Below, one piece after another: positions 23,062 to 35,969 of a DNA stretch of 64,000 bases. Origin of the DNA: Chlorocebus sabaeus (lineage: Eukaryota > Chordata > Mammalia > Primates > Cercopithecidae); NCBI RefSeq assembly GCF_047675955.1, contig NC_132904.1, positions 57,035,435 to 57,099,434 on the forward strand. The letters run 5' to 3'. The stretch's first letter is position 1. Every line of letters begins with the position of its first letter. The position numbers and the translations under genes were made by a program. Below the pieces are notes generated by a model. The model did no database searches. It saw only the letters and a list, made by a program, of their open reading frames with translations, and was not told the origin of the DNA.

Positions 23062-23914
23062 ATTTTTACTTATTTCTTCAATGGCTAGCCAGGTGTTCTA
23101 ATGCAACTTATTGGTGAAATTGTTTTCCTGCTGGTTTTGTTGATTTAAAACTCCAGACTTATCCTCTACTAATATTAAAACATCCTGAAGTACTTGGGTC
23201 AATTTATGATTTCTTTTTTTGTAGTCTTTTCTAGAACCAAGACAACACATTTAAATTAAATAGTTATATAATTCATTTTACTATCTAGTAGCAATTTTTC
23301 TGGCCATTCTCAGGTGTACATTTTCCAGATGCAGTCTAACATTATTTTATCAAGTTCCAAAAAAATCCTGTTTGTACTTGGAATGCTATTGCATTAAATT
23401 GATTTGTCAGTTTAAGGAAAAATTGACATTTTTACAACTGAATCTTCTTTTCTTAACTGTGGTATTTATTTTATTGATTAAATGATTTCCTAAATAGAGT
23501 TTTAGGGTTTTATTTAAACTTTACAGATATACAACCTATGTATTTCTTTAAATTCTAGTCACAGGTATTTTATCTTTTTGTTACTATTGCAAATTAAATC
23601 TTAAAAAAGTTTTTTTGTGGTCTATTTAAGTATTATTTGCATACAGCAAAACTACTCATTTTTTTATAAATTAATTTTATAACTCTCTTGCTTACAATAC
23701 TTTCCTATCATTTAAAAATAGTTTTCTGGTTGATTCTCTTGGGTTTCTTAACTACACAATCATACAATATGAAAGGATGTGAATTTCATTTCCCATTTCT
23801 GTAACATATTTTTGTTTCTTTTTCTTCTCTACTTGTATTGGTTAGTACTTCCAGAGCAATGTTAATATTTAGTAACAGTGGTGGCAATTTTTACCTTTTA
23901 ACCTCTTGAAGGAC

Positions 23915-24010
23915 GCTTCAGAAGTATAAGGACATTCTCAGGCATTCTAGACAGAGGGAATAGCCTGTGCAAAGTTACTGAGGTTTGAGGAAGTGCAGGC
24001 GTTAAAAACT
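23915..24010 (-). mobile_element. L2 fragment
   Basis: Antisense L2 phrase order is visible: 'ggcattctagacagagggaa' followed by 'agcctgtgcaaagttactga'. Confidence 0.5.
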
Positions 24011-25329
24011 ACAAATATTTGCTATGGTTAGAAATCAGGCTTCCTAGGAGTAAAGCTGCCTTTGGCATTGGCAGGGCCCAGGGCAAGAATAATAAATGAA
24101 GACCCACATACAATATGCCTAAATATTTAAAAGTTAAAAATCAAGATAACAAATTACTAAAATACATTTTATCCTCCCTCCTTAACAAGTATACTTATAT
24201 AATATCTGGAAGGCAGAGTTCTTGGGATCCTTGGAATCACAGGCTGGAAGGCAGTTTTGTGAGGAGGACCCATTGCTAGCTCACATGACTGCAGTTGCAC
24301 AGACACGCGAGCAAGCATGTATAAGCTCTGTTTACACTCCTGCAAGTGGCCATCCCTTGGCCACCCATAACGCCTAGTTGTGAGAACATGAGCAGCATGG
24401 TTTACCCTTACAAGGACGATTTGGTAAAGAGACACTTACGGACTCTGGGAATAAGTTGAAAGCCTTTTGAGCAAGGAACCTTAAGGTCTCATTACTAGGA
24501 AGATGGTCTAGAAGGGGTGGATACCAGGGACTGGAAGGACACATCCATTTGGCATCATAGATGCCTTGCCCCATGGAATGTAGTGCAGTAGTAAGAAGCC
24601 CAGAATGGCTCTGAAGAATGGGGCCAAGGCAGAGTCCCTATTGTTTGGATCAAAAGGTGCTACTGCTTGTGAGTTAGTGATAAGAAACATGGCTGGAAAT
24701 GTGTATCTGGGCTAGATAACAGAAGGTCTGGTATCCCTCTATAAGGAGTTCAGTCTGTATACTGCAGAGAGTCGGCAGCCTTCAAATTGAACTGAGCTGG
24801 CCATTGGAAGATGGAAAGAACCTCAAAATGTGAAGGGTGGATTAAAGGAGCGTCTTGGGTACAGAGAACAATTGAGCCAGGGGTTCAGCTAGAGCAGCCC
24901 AGAGCATGCACTGGCGACTGTGGGCTTCCTTTTGGGTGAGAGAATATGCCTATGGAAGAGACTCATGGTGAATAAACTACATGTGAAAAGTTTTGGATGT
25001 CAGGGGGATGCAATAACTGGTTCAGTAGTGAGCATGGACCCATTGAACACTTGAGCAGTAGAATTGACTTGACCAGCATTCAGCTTTCATGGAGGTGGCC
25101 TGGCAGTATGCGTGGATGGTGTGAAAGAAGAGAGCCATCAGCAGGGACACCGGCTGAGACATTTTCCATGTCAGACAGGATCAGGGTTTGAACTAGGGAA
25201 TCATGGCACAAATGAAGAAAGGAGATAGGCACAAGAAGTATCTCAAAGACAGAGTTTGTGTCACTTGGCAATTGACTGAGAATCTAATCTTTCAATATGC
25301 CAAGATTCATTCTGTTTTACATATATTAT
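24011..25329. other. Unassigned, moderately GC-rich sequence
   Basis: No gene is recognised. Several short open frames (60-88 codons, minus strand, 24,169-24,690) overlap in different frames. This is the pattern of a decayed sequence or an unrecognised LTR rather than a gene. Confidence 0.35.
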
Positions 25330-25485
25330 TTTATTTAGTACATAATTATTATTTTCATTATTTTCTTAAGGAGGAAACTAAGACATGGAAATGCTCAGTA
25401 GTTTGTCAAATTCCCAAAATAGATGAGCCAGGATTTGAAACCAGGTAGGCTGATTCCAGAGCTCTCTGCCTAAACTATCTCTCTA
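25330..25485 (-). mobile_element. MIR element
   Basis: This is the antisense MIR core: 'aaggaggaaactaagacatg', 'gagccaggatttgaaaccag' and 'gattccagagctctctgcc', in the expected order. Confidence 0.7.
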
Positions 25486-27820
25486 TTTATGATTTCTCAG
25501 TGTTCATTTTTTCATAATTTTGTTTTGCCTATTTCTTTCTTGCAAGATTAGACTCCTGTGAGGAAATTTTAGGCATATTGGAATGAGTTCAGTAACACTT
25601 CCTCTTAATTTGTTCTGGCACATTTACAATTTATTGTGTTTAACCAGTATATTCAACATTTGACAACTCAGTGCTGTTTCTTCCTTACCTTTACTCTTCA
25701 TGGGGAAACAATTCAAACAACTTGGTGGAAGAACCTAAGAAATATTCTTAACTCTTAGAAAGTGAAAGAACATAAACTCCTTTGAGAATCTGATGAAAGC
25801 TAAGTACCTGTCCCTAGGAAGATTTCACTTACATAAAATTTGGCTTGTGATTTCAGAGGCTTCCTATGTTTGTCAGGTCCCTGCTGCGGTTTCCTCATAG
25901 AATAATGCACTAGTTTAAAAATAAATCCCAGATTTCCAAGAGCCAACCAATATTTCCCCATTTCATCTCTGGTGGAAACAAAGCACACCTGTCCCAAAGC
26001 CCTGCCCTCTTCACAGTCCTGGAGCTGAAACCCTTCTCTAGGCTGCCTTGTGGCTTTAGCCACGACAGCCTTAGAAGTAAATGCAACTTACCAAGTGCCT
26101 GTCAGTTAGTCGGGATTCCCAGTGTTCTAGAAGCATCCATTTAGTGCATTTCCAGTCAGACAAACAGGCTTCTTCGTATCTGCCTGGAGGCCTTGGTTTC
26201 TGTTCTCCGCAGAAACTGTACTTATAAAATGTAATGAGTCTGTTATCTCTTGTGGTTCCAGAACTTCATGGGTACCAAGGGAACAGTTTATACAGAGTTT
26301 CTCTGAGATACTTTACATTTGATTTAAATCACCCTTGGGAATTAAAATCCCTAAATCATCCCCGTAACTAATGATGACTCAGGTCATGATGCTTTGGTGC
26401 CTGTTCTCAGGATGACTCCCACGTTCAGAACCTTGGGTGTGATGCTAGGAGACAGCCATCCTCCCTTTCCCATGACATCTACAGTGGGTGGCCTTAAAGT
26501 TGTGGCTGTAAATGTTTTATGGGGGGCTAGCTAAGATTACGCAAAGATTGTATGACTAGGATGCACATATAGGACATTTTTGCTTGCACAGAAAAGATGA
26601 TCTTGGTTAGCATATTTATCCCAAAAGATAATGTAAGAGAAAAGTAGTGTTCATTTCTCCTACTGTTGTGTATTTCCCATCAAATCAAATTAAGGAGTCA
26701 GAGACTGAATGTTCTGATGGTCCTGTAGACCTCCTCCCCTTTCTCCCTTCTCCATTTCTCTCTGGATTGAAACTGGGGCAATCCATGCCTCCTGGTGTGG
26801 TTAGGGTCAGTTTCTCAATGCAGCTGCCCTTTTTCTCATGGCCACTGGGGAAAAAAAGATTAGAACCTGGTTGTCTAGGTCATTAGTTGTAGTGATTCAG
26901 CACAGCCCTTAAAGTGCAAGGACACTGTCTGCAACCTTGGCATTTAAGTCAAGGCAGAGTTGAAGTCAAGAGCATTCTCAAATTAGAAAGTGCATTTTCT
27001 CTCCCTCAGCATTCCTGGAGTTCATTAATTCACACCAAAGAGGAGGAAACTGGAAAAAAAATACAATTGGGTCAGACCTGGAGGTTTGGTTTTAGTGGTC
27101 TTTCTTAGTCAACTTTGCCAATTTCAGTAACTTGTAGAAGGTAAATCTGTGACTTTTCATTCTGGTGAGGGGGGAGAATATCTAGGTTATATCTAGTGGA
27201 GAGTGCAATGTAAGTTTGATTTGCTAATTGAAGAACTCCATGATTTTGCAAATGCTGTAGCTGCTCACCACCAGGTTACCTTAACAATAAGCCATAGAAC
27301 ATTTGTTTCCAGTCCCTAGGACTCTGTGCCTATCTTGAGTAGTGACCAAAGGGGCCAGAGTTAGGGACAGAATCAGAGAGCCAGCTGAACTACTGCCATT
27401 TATGTCACATTTCATCACTATCATTTCACTGTCTAGTCCCAGTACAAATGGTAATGTACTTTTTAGCAAGAATTGGTTTTTCTATGGAATTCTTATTGCA
27501 TGATGAGCCAATTCTAGGAATTGAATATCTGGGGTGAAATCCAGCCAGGCCTTCTAAAGACTGGGTTTGCAGAAAGCACAGGACGTTGCGGATTTTGTCT
27601 GGGTGAATGCCTGGAAGCGAGGAGATGAAGGGATCAACTGACACCGTGTGTCTCACAGAGCTAAGGAAGACTGACTTCGGCACTTTTGAACCAGCATTTA
27701 CACTATGCCACCCTATTGCTCACAAATCTGAGAAAGAGAAATTCTAAGTCCAGGGGTGTTAGTCATCAGCGAGATTCTAAAGAGGGGGAAGGTGTTTTTA
27801 AGGATCTGCTTGGTCATGAT

Positions 27821-27822
<2 letters not shown>
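25486..27822. other. Unassigned intergenic sequence
   Basis: A 2.3-kb stretch without recognised genes or repeats. The open frame at 25,800-26,063 (minus, 87 codons) and others show no domain. Confidence 0.4.
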
Positions 27823-27861
<39 letters not shown>

Positions 27862-28127
27862 AGACAGAGTCTCACTCTGTCCCAGGCTGGAGTGCAGTGG
27901 CATGATCTCAGCTCACTGCAAGCTCCGCCTCCCGGGTTCACGCCATTCTTCTGCCTTAGCCTCCCCAGTAGCTGGGACTACAGGCACCCACCACCATACC
28001 TAGCTAATTTTTTGTATTTTTGGTAGAGACAGGGTTTCACCGTGGTCTCGATCTCCTGACCTCTTAATCTGCCCGCCTCGGCCTCCCAAAGTGCTGGGAT
28101 TACAGGCGTGAGCCACCACGCCTGGCC
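27823..28127 (-). mobile_element. AluY, antisense, with long pure poly(T)
   Basis: This is a full Alu read on the minus strand, with a tail of about 38 uninterrupted T (27,823-27,860) and AluY-type sites ('gcaagctccgcctcccgggt'). The 'gttagccaggat' segment is deleted. A 10-bp target-site duplication, 'ttggtcatga', is at 27,810 and 28,128. Confidence 0.93.
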
Positions 28128-28542
28128 TTGGTCATGAGATTTCATTCTAGTTTTGGGGAAGGACTCCTGTTAAAGGAAGGTGCACATATGATTCATGCAT
28201 TCAACTGGGGATACACTTTGAGAAAGAGCATTCTCTAGATTGTAAGAATCTTGGTAATATTCATTCTTGAAGGTAATGACCAGTAGGTGCTAGGGACAGA
28301 ACTCGAAACCACTGATACTTTGTTTTACCACTACTAGGAACTCATGTGGGGTTGATGATTCTTTCATAGCACCACGGGTGGGTGGGCGCTCTGAATTATC
28401 CTGTGTGCCCTGGAGTAGCTGAAGTGCTGCTGCATTTGGTTTGAGGCTTAGATTTCCCTTGATGAAATGTTTCCCTATTAATACAATATGGAGTCGGTTA
28501 AACTCTGAGGAATGTCCACCTATAATTCTGTCTTACTCTTAA

Positions 28543-28763
28543 CGAAATTTAAACAGGGTTAGACGAAGTGCTGGTACTATCCTGGAGTGGGAAATTTCAA
28601 CCTTCAGAGTAAAGGAAGGCTTTTTCACTCCTGCATTTACTTTCTTTGTATCTAATTTAACAGGCTGGAAGAAGTGCTGGCACTATCCTGGAGTGGGAAA
28701 TTTCAACCTTCAAGGTAAAGGAAGGCTCTTTCAGTCCCGCATTTACTTTCTTTGTATTTGTGA
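28543..28763. repeat. Tandem duplication, about 106-bp unit
   Basis: Two adjacent copies share 'gaagtgctgg' at 28,565 and 28,671, 'ctatcctggagtgggaaatt', 'gtaaaggaaggct' and 'gcatttactttctttgtat'. They differ by only about ten changes, which suggests a fairly recent local duplication of otherwise unrecognised sequence. Confidence 0.93.
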
Positions 28764-31700
28764 GCCATGTGTATGTTGTGACATCCCATAAAACAGCTTA
28801 GTTGTCTGGCCCAGGAAAGTCTCTGCTCTTTATGACCTGAGAAAAGAAACTCTGGGCTGTGATTACATTATGACTAACACAGCTTAAATGCCCAATTGTT
28901 TGCATCCATCAGATTTATTTGAATGACACAACATATTGACCTACAGGACTTATTCAATAACATGTGCTATAACAGAAAAATATTTTTCCAGAAAATGATT
29001 CACATAGTACTTATAAAATTTTTAATAGTACAATTGACTTGTGTTGTTTTCCTTCAGAGAGGAAAGTCCATGGGTGAGACTAACTCAGAATTTTTACTGC
29101 ATGAGCTCAAAATAAACAGGTGTTGTGTGATGTAAGAAATGAATGTCTTCTGTATTCCCCACCCACATGCTCCATAGAGTATGTAAGAGAAAAAAGAAAT
29201 GGCATGAAGAAAATTTTTATTTGAGAAAAAAAACAAACAACCACTCAGCAAAGTCTTAAAATATGGACTGTTTCTTTTGTTTTATACAGAACATTTTGGT
29301 TTTTTGCATTTGATATTTTTAAAATTCATGTTATCTCAATTTCCAAGACCAGATGACACTAAACAGATTGGGCTTCAGTTTCAGCTTAATTAACAGCAGA
29401 GGCTTTAATATGCTTCCCTTTGATGCACATTCAATAGTCTATTTGGACCATCTCTGGGAAATTCCTTCCCTCAGAATGCCTTGAAGTGTATGAAGGGGGT
29501 TCAGCATGATTATGGCTGTGGTTACCTGGTACAATTTAGGACAAGACTTGAGCCAGTTTGTTTTGTAATCTCAGAGAATAAGGTTGGATAGACTCAGGAT
29601 TGAGAGGTGGAAGACATGGTTGCAAAAAACTTCAGAGGGGAGAATCCTTGGGGCTAAAGCCAGGATGGATACCTGAAGGATGAAGATAGTCCTCAGAGCA
29701 CTGGTGATCTTTAAGGCAACACCAGTAAAAAAAATCTGGCAGTCTTTTGAGCAAAACCCTAACAGGTAAGAGTTAGAGTCTGAGGAACTGTGTAAGACTA
29801 GAGACAGACGATGGTCCAGTCAGCACGCAGAAGCAGAAAGACTGCCATTGTGTGTGTCCTTGAACTCAAGTGAGGCTGGGCCAGCAGGTCACTTTGAACT
29901 TCTACAGTCACTATGACTGTGTGTAGCTCACGGAGTGTCTGATGGACCTGGATTGCTCATAGGATACTCTGGCCAGGAAACGGTGATCCTTGGCAAGTGG
30001 GACATGTAAGAAATAAATCTGGATAAAGGTGCCCATCATGACATTGGTTGCTCTCTGTAAAATGAGACTGTGCAGTATATTGTGGGAATGGCAGCAGCCC
30101 ATACAGACTGAAATGTGCATGGAACAAGAGAAATTCCAACCAAATTGGAGTGTCAGGATTGGCTCCTGCTTCCATATGAGGATGAGGACATTTAATATTA
30201 AGAAAGATTTGGAAAGAGACCTTTGATGCTCTTGATTTTTGGGGAACACATGGAGGCACTTTGGTCTGGTATACTGAATCTCTGCAGTCATTTTGTTCCT
30301 CGAAATTTTTTCTTCTGGGGAAAAGATAAAATATTCACAGGCACTGAGGAAGACAATGAATAAACAGTAGGATTGAGATTAGATGTAAATAGCTTTCCCC
30401 CAGCACATTTTGGTGTTAGTTCTGCAAACATAACTCCAAAGTTGTATTACTTCATTCATGCCTACAAAGAACATTAAACATAGTTTTAAAAAAATTGACA
30501 TTGCTCCTGTCTCACCCCAAGCCATTATCCCTTCCTTGATTTACACCACTGTAGGCCTGCATTCTGACAATACTCCATCTTACATCTGAGCCTGATTTTA
30601 GCCATTCATTTCTCTTTTTATATGTATATTTTGCTTAATTTTATTTTTTATATATCAGTTTATTTTTTTTCAACCTTTAGATTTAGGGGGGACATGTGCA
30701 GGTTTATTACCTGGGAATGAAAATATCTAGGTAAAAGGGTAATCTAGGAAAATGTTCAGTGGAAGGACTTCTGATGATACATCATGGCTTGATATTTTTA
30801 TTTAAGAATATAGTAATATGCCACTGGCATGGGGCACTATGGACTTCATATGATTTACAGCATGAAGATAAGACAAATGTATGATAAAATTTTAAGATGC
30901 TGTTATTTGACTGGTATTCCAGGTGTGTCATCCTCCCACACAGATGTCCAAAGAGCTGACAGAACATTCATTGCTACACTTACACCCTTATATCCTTTTC
31001 TTTCCTGCTCTTTCAAATATGACATTAAGTGAAAATGTCCTTTACTGATCAATCAAATACCTAGAACTATAGCATTAATTAACTAATTCATGCTTCAAAG
31101 CTGTTGTTACCTACTAGGGTGTCTATAATTATTTCTAGCCATGCTATTTTCAGAATTATTTAAACTTTTTCACAAGTGCATGTAGTTGAATAAGAAGACC
31201 TATTTCCTTTAGTCTATGCACTTACTTTATGCCTAATTTGACATTTTACATTCTTTCTTTTCATATTTTATATTGTTTGGCTTTTTAAATTGCACATTAT
31301 TAATCTTTGAATGCTCTTCCCCCAAGTATTTAATTTGCAAGTGTACACACTTAAAACACAATTTGTATGTAACTTGGAAAAAACGGAAATATGCATCTCC
31401 TTAATTATTATTGAACTTAGTTCCGAAAAGCAATTTGATAAAACAGGACATGAAGATGAAGGTAATTTTCTTTAGCATTTTACTATAAAATAATATAGTA
31501 AAAGATTTTGATATCTTTTTGGCCAGGAGTTATTTCTACAGAGACAATTTTTAATGCAAGGTTAAAAATGCCTTCTTTCGTCTTAGTCTCACTCTTCTTA
31601 GTTTCACTATTTATGTCAGATTCTGTTTGCTTGAAAGCCGGATCCCGACCATTCATTGAACCTTTCTGAACTCTCACTTGGTTAACATGAACACATTTGC

Positions 31701-31962
31701 ACAGACTGATCTAAGAGATTATTTTCAAGCCTGTTATTGGTTTCTGAATGAAACCTGACCAAATGGTCACTGTCAGTGGTGAGGCAAACTATAGATTCAG
31801 ACAGTACTCACCAGTCATCCACAAAGTAGTTAGTAGAGATTTTAGAAATTTTATTTTAAAATGCCGGTTTTGTTCAACTTCAGAGAGCCAGGTAGTTTCA
31901 AGCCCCAAAGGGGGAAATGGTGTATTTCTTAGTATTTGTAATTGCTATTTGAATATACATAC

Positions 31963-31993
<31 letters not shown>

Positions 31994-33613
31994 TATATGT
32001 ATGAGAATTAATGACATCCCCTGTTGCTCTAATGCCCCATTATCTGGGGATGTGCTATGACTTACAGATGTATCAGCTTGAGCTGCTAGGGAAGCAGGGG
32101 TTGGCAGAGATGTTGTCTCACCTATGAGTCCTCTGGGGCTTTGTCTTCAATTCTGCACCTCATCTTCCATTCCAAACACAGGGCATGTGAACCCCTGGAC
32201 TAATCTTTAGACTCAATGGCGTCTCTAAAATTGACTATGAGCAGAGGTTACCCTGTTCCCTGAAGAGTCATTGAACTGTGAGCCAACTAATCCAAACCCA
32301 AAGTCTAATTTCAGGTAACCAACTTTCAGATCAAAGGGATGTAATTGTACTAATGAGCTATAAAATGTATTTGCTTATGATTACAATAAATCAGCTCTGG
32401 CTTCAGATCAGAGTCAGTGTGCTAGTAGGACTGAATAATAATGATAATAAAAATAAGATTATTTAGCTCATTTTCCTGAAGAAAGCAATATTCCTTTGAC
32501 TTGCCATGTTGGCTGGGATGAGTAGATCCAGGGGCCTCCACTTGAACCTTCCAATGTAATAGCTCGAGATTCCCTGGATCCAGGAGCCAATATTGGGGTA
32601 ATTTTGGTAGTTGATGACCAAGCCTATTCCAATTCTAAATCTGGTTGATATTGGGCTTACAATAAGGTGAAATTAGGTCAAAATTCCACTCACATCCGGA
32701 TTCTTATAAGCTTTCTCTATGATTGGCAGACTGGACAACAGCGGACTTCTGAACCTCCAAAAATTAGTGCAGCTCAAAGTCAGGTGTAATAACTCGTGAA
32801 AGGTCTGGGTATTTCCCTTTCTCATTAATAATTGCCTTTAAATAGCCTCAAAATCATTTGGAATGGATGAAGAATGAGAGTATATATGTGTATCCGAATA
32901 TGTATGTGATGTCACTGTAAGAATTTTTTCTCAATTTACAAAATATTTCTTTAAGATACTCTAGATCTTTGAATTGATTCAGGTCTGAGAATTGTGTGAG
33001 GAGCTTTCACTACATTTCATGGTATTTCAAATCAGTTTCCTTTCTTGCTCTCTGTCCCTAGAATGTATTGAATCATACCTATCAAGTAGCACCTTACTGG
33101 GTTGTCCAGCAATGATTTTAAGGCCATTATATTTAATAAGCCACCTCTAAAGTTCCCTATAGGTCAGACATTTTTGGATACTGTTATGATTGCCCTATCG
33201 ACCTTAGTGTTATACTTTTAGCACACATATGATCTCTGTCACTTTGAGTTTTGGTATCATTGAAATTGATCTCATTTAGATTTGCTATTCATCTCTTACA
33301 TCTCAGAGCTACACAAAATATCTATTTCAGTACTTCTTAATAATAGTTATGCTTCTTTACCAATGAGTTCAATGTCATGGAGTAGAAGATGCTCCTGAGA
33401 TCTTCTTGGAAGATGCATACATGGGCTACATACATGGAATGCACATGATAAAACCAGCTCAACATACCACATCTTCCCAAACTTTCAGTTGTCTCTTTTG
33501 GAAACACCAAGGAATTTCTTCTGGCCTTCATTTTACTCAGGCAACTGTTCAGTGTAGGTTTTAGTCAACCAACTAAATAAGTAATTAGAACCATGTCCAT
33601 ATGTTCTAGCTAG
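28764..33613. other. Long stretch without recognised genes
   Basis: About 4.8 kb with no convincing gene. Near 30,655-30,715 there is a short stub resembling an L1/LTR 3' end ('acatgtgcaggtttattacc'). Overlapping minus-strand frames at 29,911-30,291 (up to 126 codons) lack any domain I know and share the region with a plus-strand frame. 32,020-32,800 is moderately complex sequence that might be an old LTR, not assignable. Confidence 0.4.
31955..32003. repeat. Composite (TA)n(CA)n microsatellite
   Basis: About 49 bp comprising a short TA run, an (AC)n run of roughly 12 units, and a TA run again. Confidence 0.95.
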
Positions 33614-33785
33614 CTGCTATGGACGGAATGTATGCTTCCCCCCCAAATCTGTATGTCAGAAAATCTAATTGCCAATATGATGGTATTAACATGTGGGTTC
33701 CTTGGGAGGTGATTATATCATGAAGGTGGAGCCTTGATGAATATGTCAGTGCTCTTATGAAAAAGGCCCCAGAGAGCTTCTGTCA
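33614..33785 (+). mobile_element. Medium-reiterated repeat fragment, family uncertain
   Basis: The text 'tgtatgcttcccccccaaat', 'aatatgatggtattaacatg', 'tgggaggtgattatatcatg' and 'aaggccccagagagctt' matches a common primate interspersed repeat that I cannot name with confidence (MER/LTR type). It stops abruptly where the next L1 begins. Confidence 0.55.
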
Positions 33786-34115
33786 GCTTTTATTTAGATT
33801 CAGGAGGTACATATGCAGGTTTGCAACATGGGTATATTGTTTGATTTTGAGGTTTGGGGTACACATGATCCTATCACCCAAGTAGTGAGCATAGTAAGGA
33901 ATAGGTAATTTTTCAGCCCTTTCTCCACTCTCTCTCCTCCCCCTCAGTAGTCCTCAGTGTGTATTGCTCCCATCTTGATGTCCATGTGTACCCAATGCTT
34001 AGCTACCACTTATAAGTGAGAACATGTGATATTTGGTTTACTGTTCCTGTGCTAATTTGCTTAGGATAATGGCCTCTAGCTGCACCCATGTTGCTGCAAA
34101 GGATTGATTTTATTT
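33786..34115 (-). mobile_element. Old L1, 3' end (left part of a split element)
   Basis: This is the antisense 3' UTR and ORF2 end of an L1PB/L1MA-age element ('gattcaggaggtacatatgc' to 'gttgctgcaaaggattgatt'). The text resumes at about 35,970, so a 1.85-kb block has been inserted. 'tgattttatttt' occurs at both edges and may be the target-site duplication. Confidence 0.75.
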
Positions 34116-34179
34116 TATTTATTTTTTATTTTTAAAGTAATATTAATCTATTTGGGGTGTTGGTGTCTTTTTTTATTAT

Positions 34180-34550
34180 CATATTTTAAGTTCTAGGGTA
34201 CATGTGCACGACATGCAGGTTTGTTACATAGGTATACATGTGCCATATTGGTTTGCTGTACCCATTAACTCGTCATTGACATTAGGTATATCTCCTAATG
34301 CTATCCCTTCTCCAGCCCCCTACCCTACAACAGGCCCCAGTGTGTGATGTTCCCCACCTCACTGTGTCCAAGTGTTCTCATTGTTCAATTTCCTCCTATG
34401 AGTGAGAACATGTGGTGTTTGGTTTTCTGTCCTTGTGATAGCTTGCTCAGCATGATGGTTTCCAGCTTCATCCATGTCCCTGCAAAGGACATGAACTCAT
34501 CCTTTTTTATGGCTGCATAGTATTCCATGGTGTATACGTGCTGCATTTTC
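34180..34550 (-). mobile_element. Primate L1 3' end (L1PA-type)
   Basis: Antisense L1 3' UTR and ORF2 end run from 'attttaagttctagggtaca' to 'tattccatggtgtatacgtg'. It is much closer to the L1PA consensus than the surrounding older L1. Confidence 0.82.
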
Positions 34551-34559
34551 TTTCTTTTT

Positions 34560-34835
34560 TTTTTTAAATTTTGGAGTGAACCTCCATACTATTTTTCATA
34601 ATGGCTGTATGAATTTACATTCCCACGAATAGCATACAAGAGTTTCCCTTTCTCCACAGTCATGTCATTTTTTTTGTCATTTTAATAACAATCATTCTAA
34701 CTGGACTGAGATTATATCTCATAGTGGCTTTGATTTATATTTCCCTAATTATTAGTAATGTTGAGCATTTTTAAATATACTTGTAGGCCATTTGTATGTC
34801 TTCTTTTGTGAAATGTCTATCCGTATGTTTTGATC
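34560..34835 (-). mobile_element. Older L1 ORF2 piece inside the nested block
   Basis: Antisense ORF2 text ('ggagtgaacctccatactat' to 'tgtgaaatgtctatccgtat') is more diverged than the L1PA pieces on both sides. Confidence 0.65.
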
Positions 34836-35969
34836 TTTTTTTAATTATACTTTATGTTCTAGAGTACATGTGCACAACATGTAGGTTTGTTACCTATGCA
34901 TACATGTGCCATGTTGGTGTGCTGCACCCATTAACTCATCATTTACATTAGGTATATCTCCTAATGCTATCCCTCCCTGCTGCCCCCACCCCACAACAGG
35001 CCCCGGTGTGTGATGTTCCCCTTCCTGTGTCCAAGTGTTCTCATTGTTCAATTCCCACCTATGAGTGAGAACATGTGGTGTTTGGTTTTCTGTTCTTGCG
35101 ATAGTTTGCTGAGAATGATGGTTTCCAGCTGCATCCATGTCCCTACAAAGGACATGAACTCATCTTTTTTTATGATGTGCTGCATTTTCTTAATCCAGTC
35201 TATCACTGATGGACATTTGGGTTGGTTCCAAGTCTTTGCTATTGTGAATAGTGCCGCAATAAACATATGTGTGCATGTGTCTTTATAGTAGCATGATTTA
35301 TAATCCTTTCGGTATATACCCAGTAATGGGATCGCTGGGTCAAATGGTATTTCTAGTTCTAGATCGTTGAGGAATTGCCACACTGTCTTCCACAATGGTT
35401 GAACTAATTGATACTTCCACCAACAGTGTAAAAGTATTCCTATTTCTCCATATCCTCTCTAGCATCTGTTGTTTCCTGATTTTTTTTAACGATCGCCATT
35501 CTAACTGGTGTGAGATGGTATCTCATTGTGGTTTTGATGTGCATTTCTCTGATGGCCAGTGTTGATGAGCATTTTTTCACGTGTCTGTTGGCTACATAAA
35601 TGTCTTCTTTGGAGAAGCGTCTGTTCATATCCTTTGCCAACTTTTTGATGGGGTTGTTTGTTTTTTTCCTGTAAATTTGTTTAAGTTTTTTGTAGATTCT
35701 GGATATTAGTCAGATGGGTAGATTGCAAAGATTTTCTCCCATTCTGTAGGTTGCCTGTTCACTCTGATGGTAGTTTCTTTTGCTGTGCAGAAGCTCTTTA
35801 GTTTAATTAGATCCCATTTGTCTATTTTGGCTTTTGTTGCCATTGCTTTCGGTGTTTTAGTCATGAAGTCCTTGCTCATGCCTATGTCCTGAATGGTATT
35901 GGCTAGGTTTTCTTCTAGGGTTTTTATGGTTTTAGTTCTAACATTTAAGTCTTTAATCCATCTTGAATT
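34836..35969 (-). mobile_element. 5'-truncated L1PA-type copy
   Basis: This 1.13-kb antisense L1 begins with a poly(T) and the 3' UTR and reaches ORF2 near 'taatccatcttgaattaatg'. It carries a deletion of about 28 bp at 35,175, where the text for the usual 'ggctgcatagtattccatgg' phrase is missing, which shifts the ORF2 frame. Frames of 66 and 115 codons remain open. Confidence 0.85.

Larger units (their letters stand above)
21130..23905 (-). mobile_element. Ancient L1 (L1ME-like) host element, minus strand
   Basis: Antisense text of an old L1 runs from the 3' UTR side ('aaatgaaatcatacagtttt' near 21,254) through ORF2. It ends near 23,900 with the reverse-transcriptase region ('ttggttagtacttccagagc' near 23,838). 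It is split by three later insertions: a short L1 at 21,311-21,529, an AluY at 21,718-22,031 and a Tigger-like DNA transposon at about 22,722-23,061. No coding capacity remains. Confidence 0.65.

Noticed and set aside
29911..30291. Overlapping minus-strand frames of 126 and 100 codons
   Set aside because: Two frames overlap in different phases and a plus-strand frame covers the same bases. No domain is seen, so this is probably a low-stop chance region.
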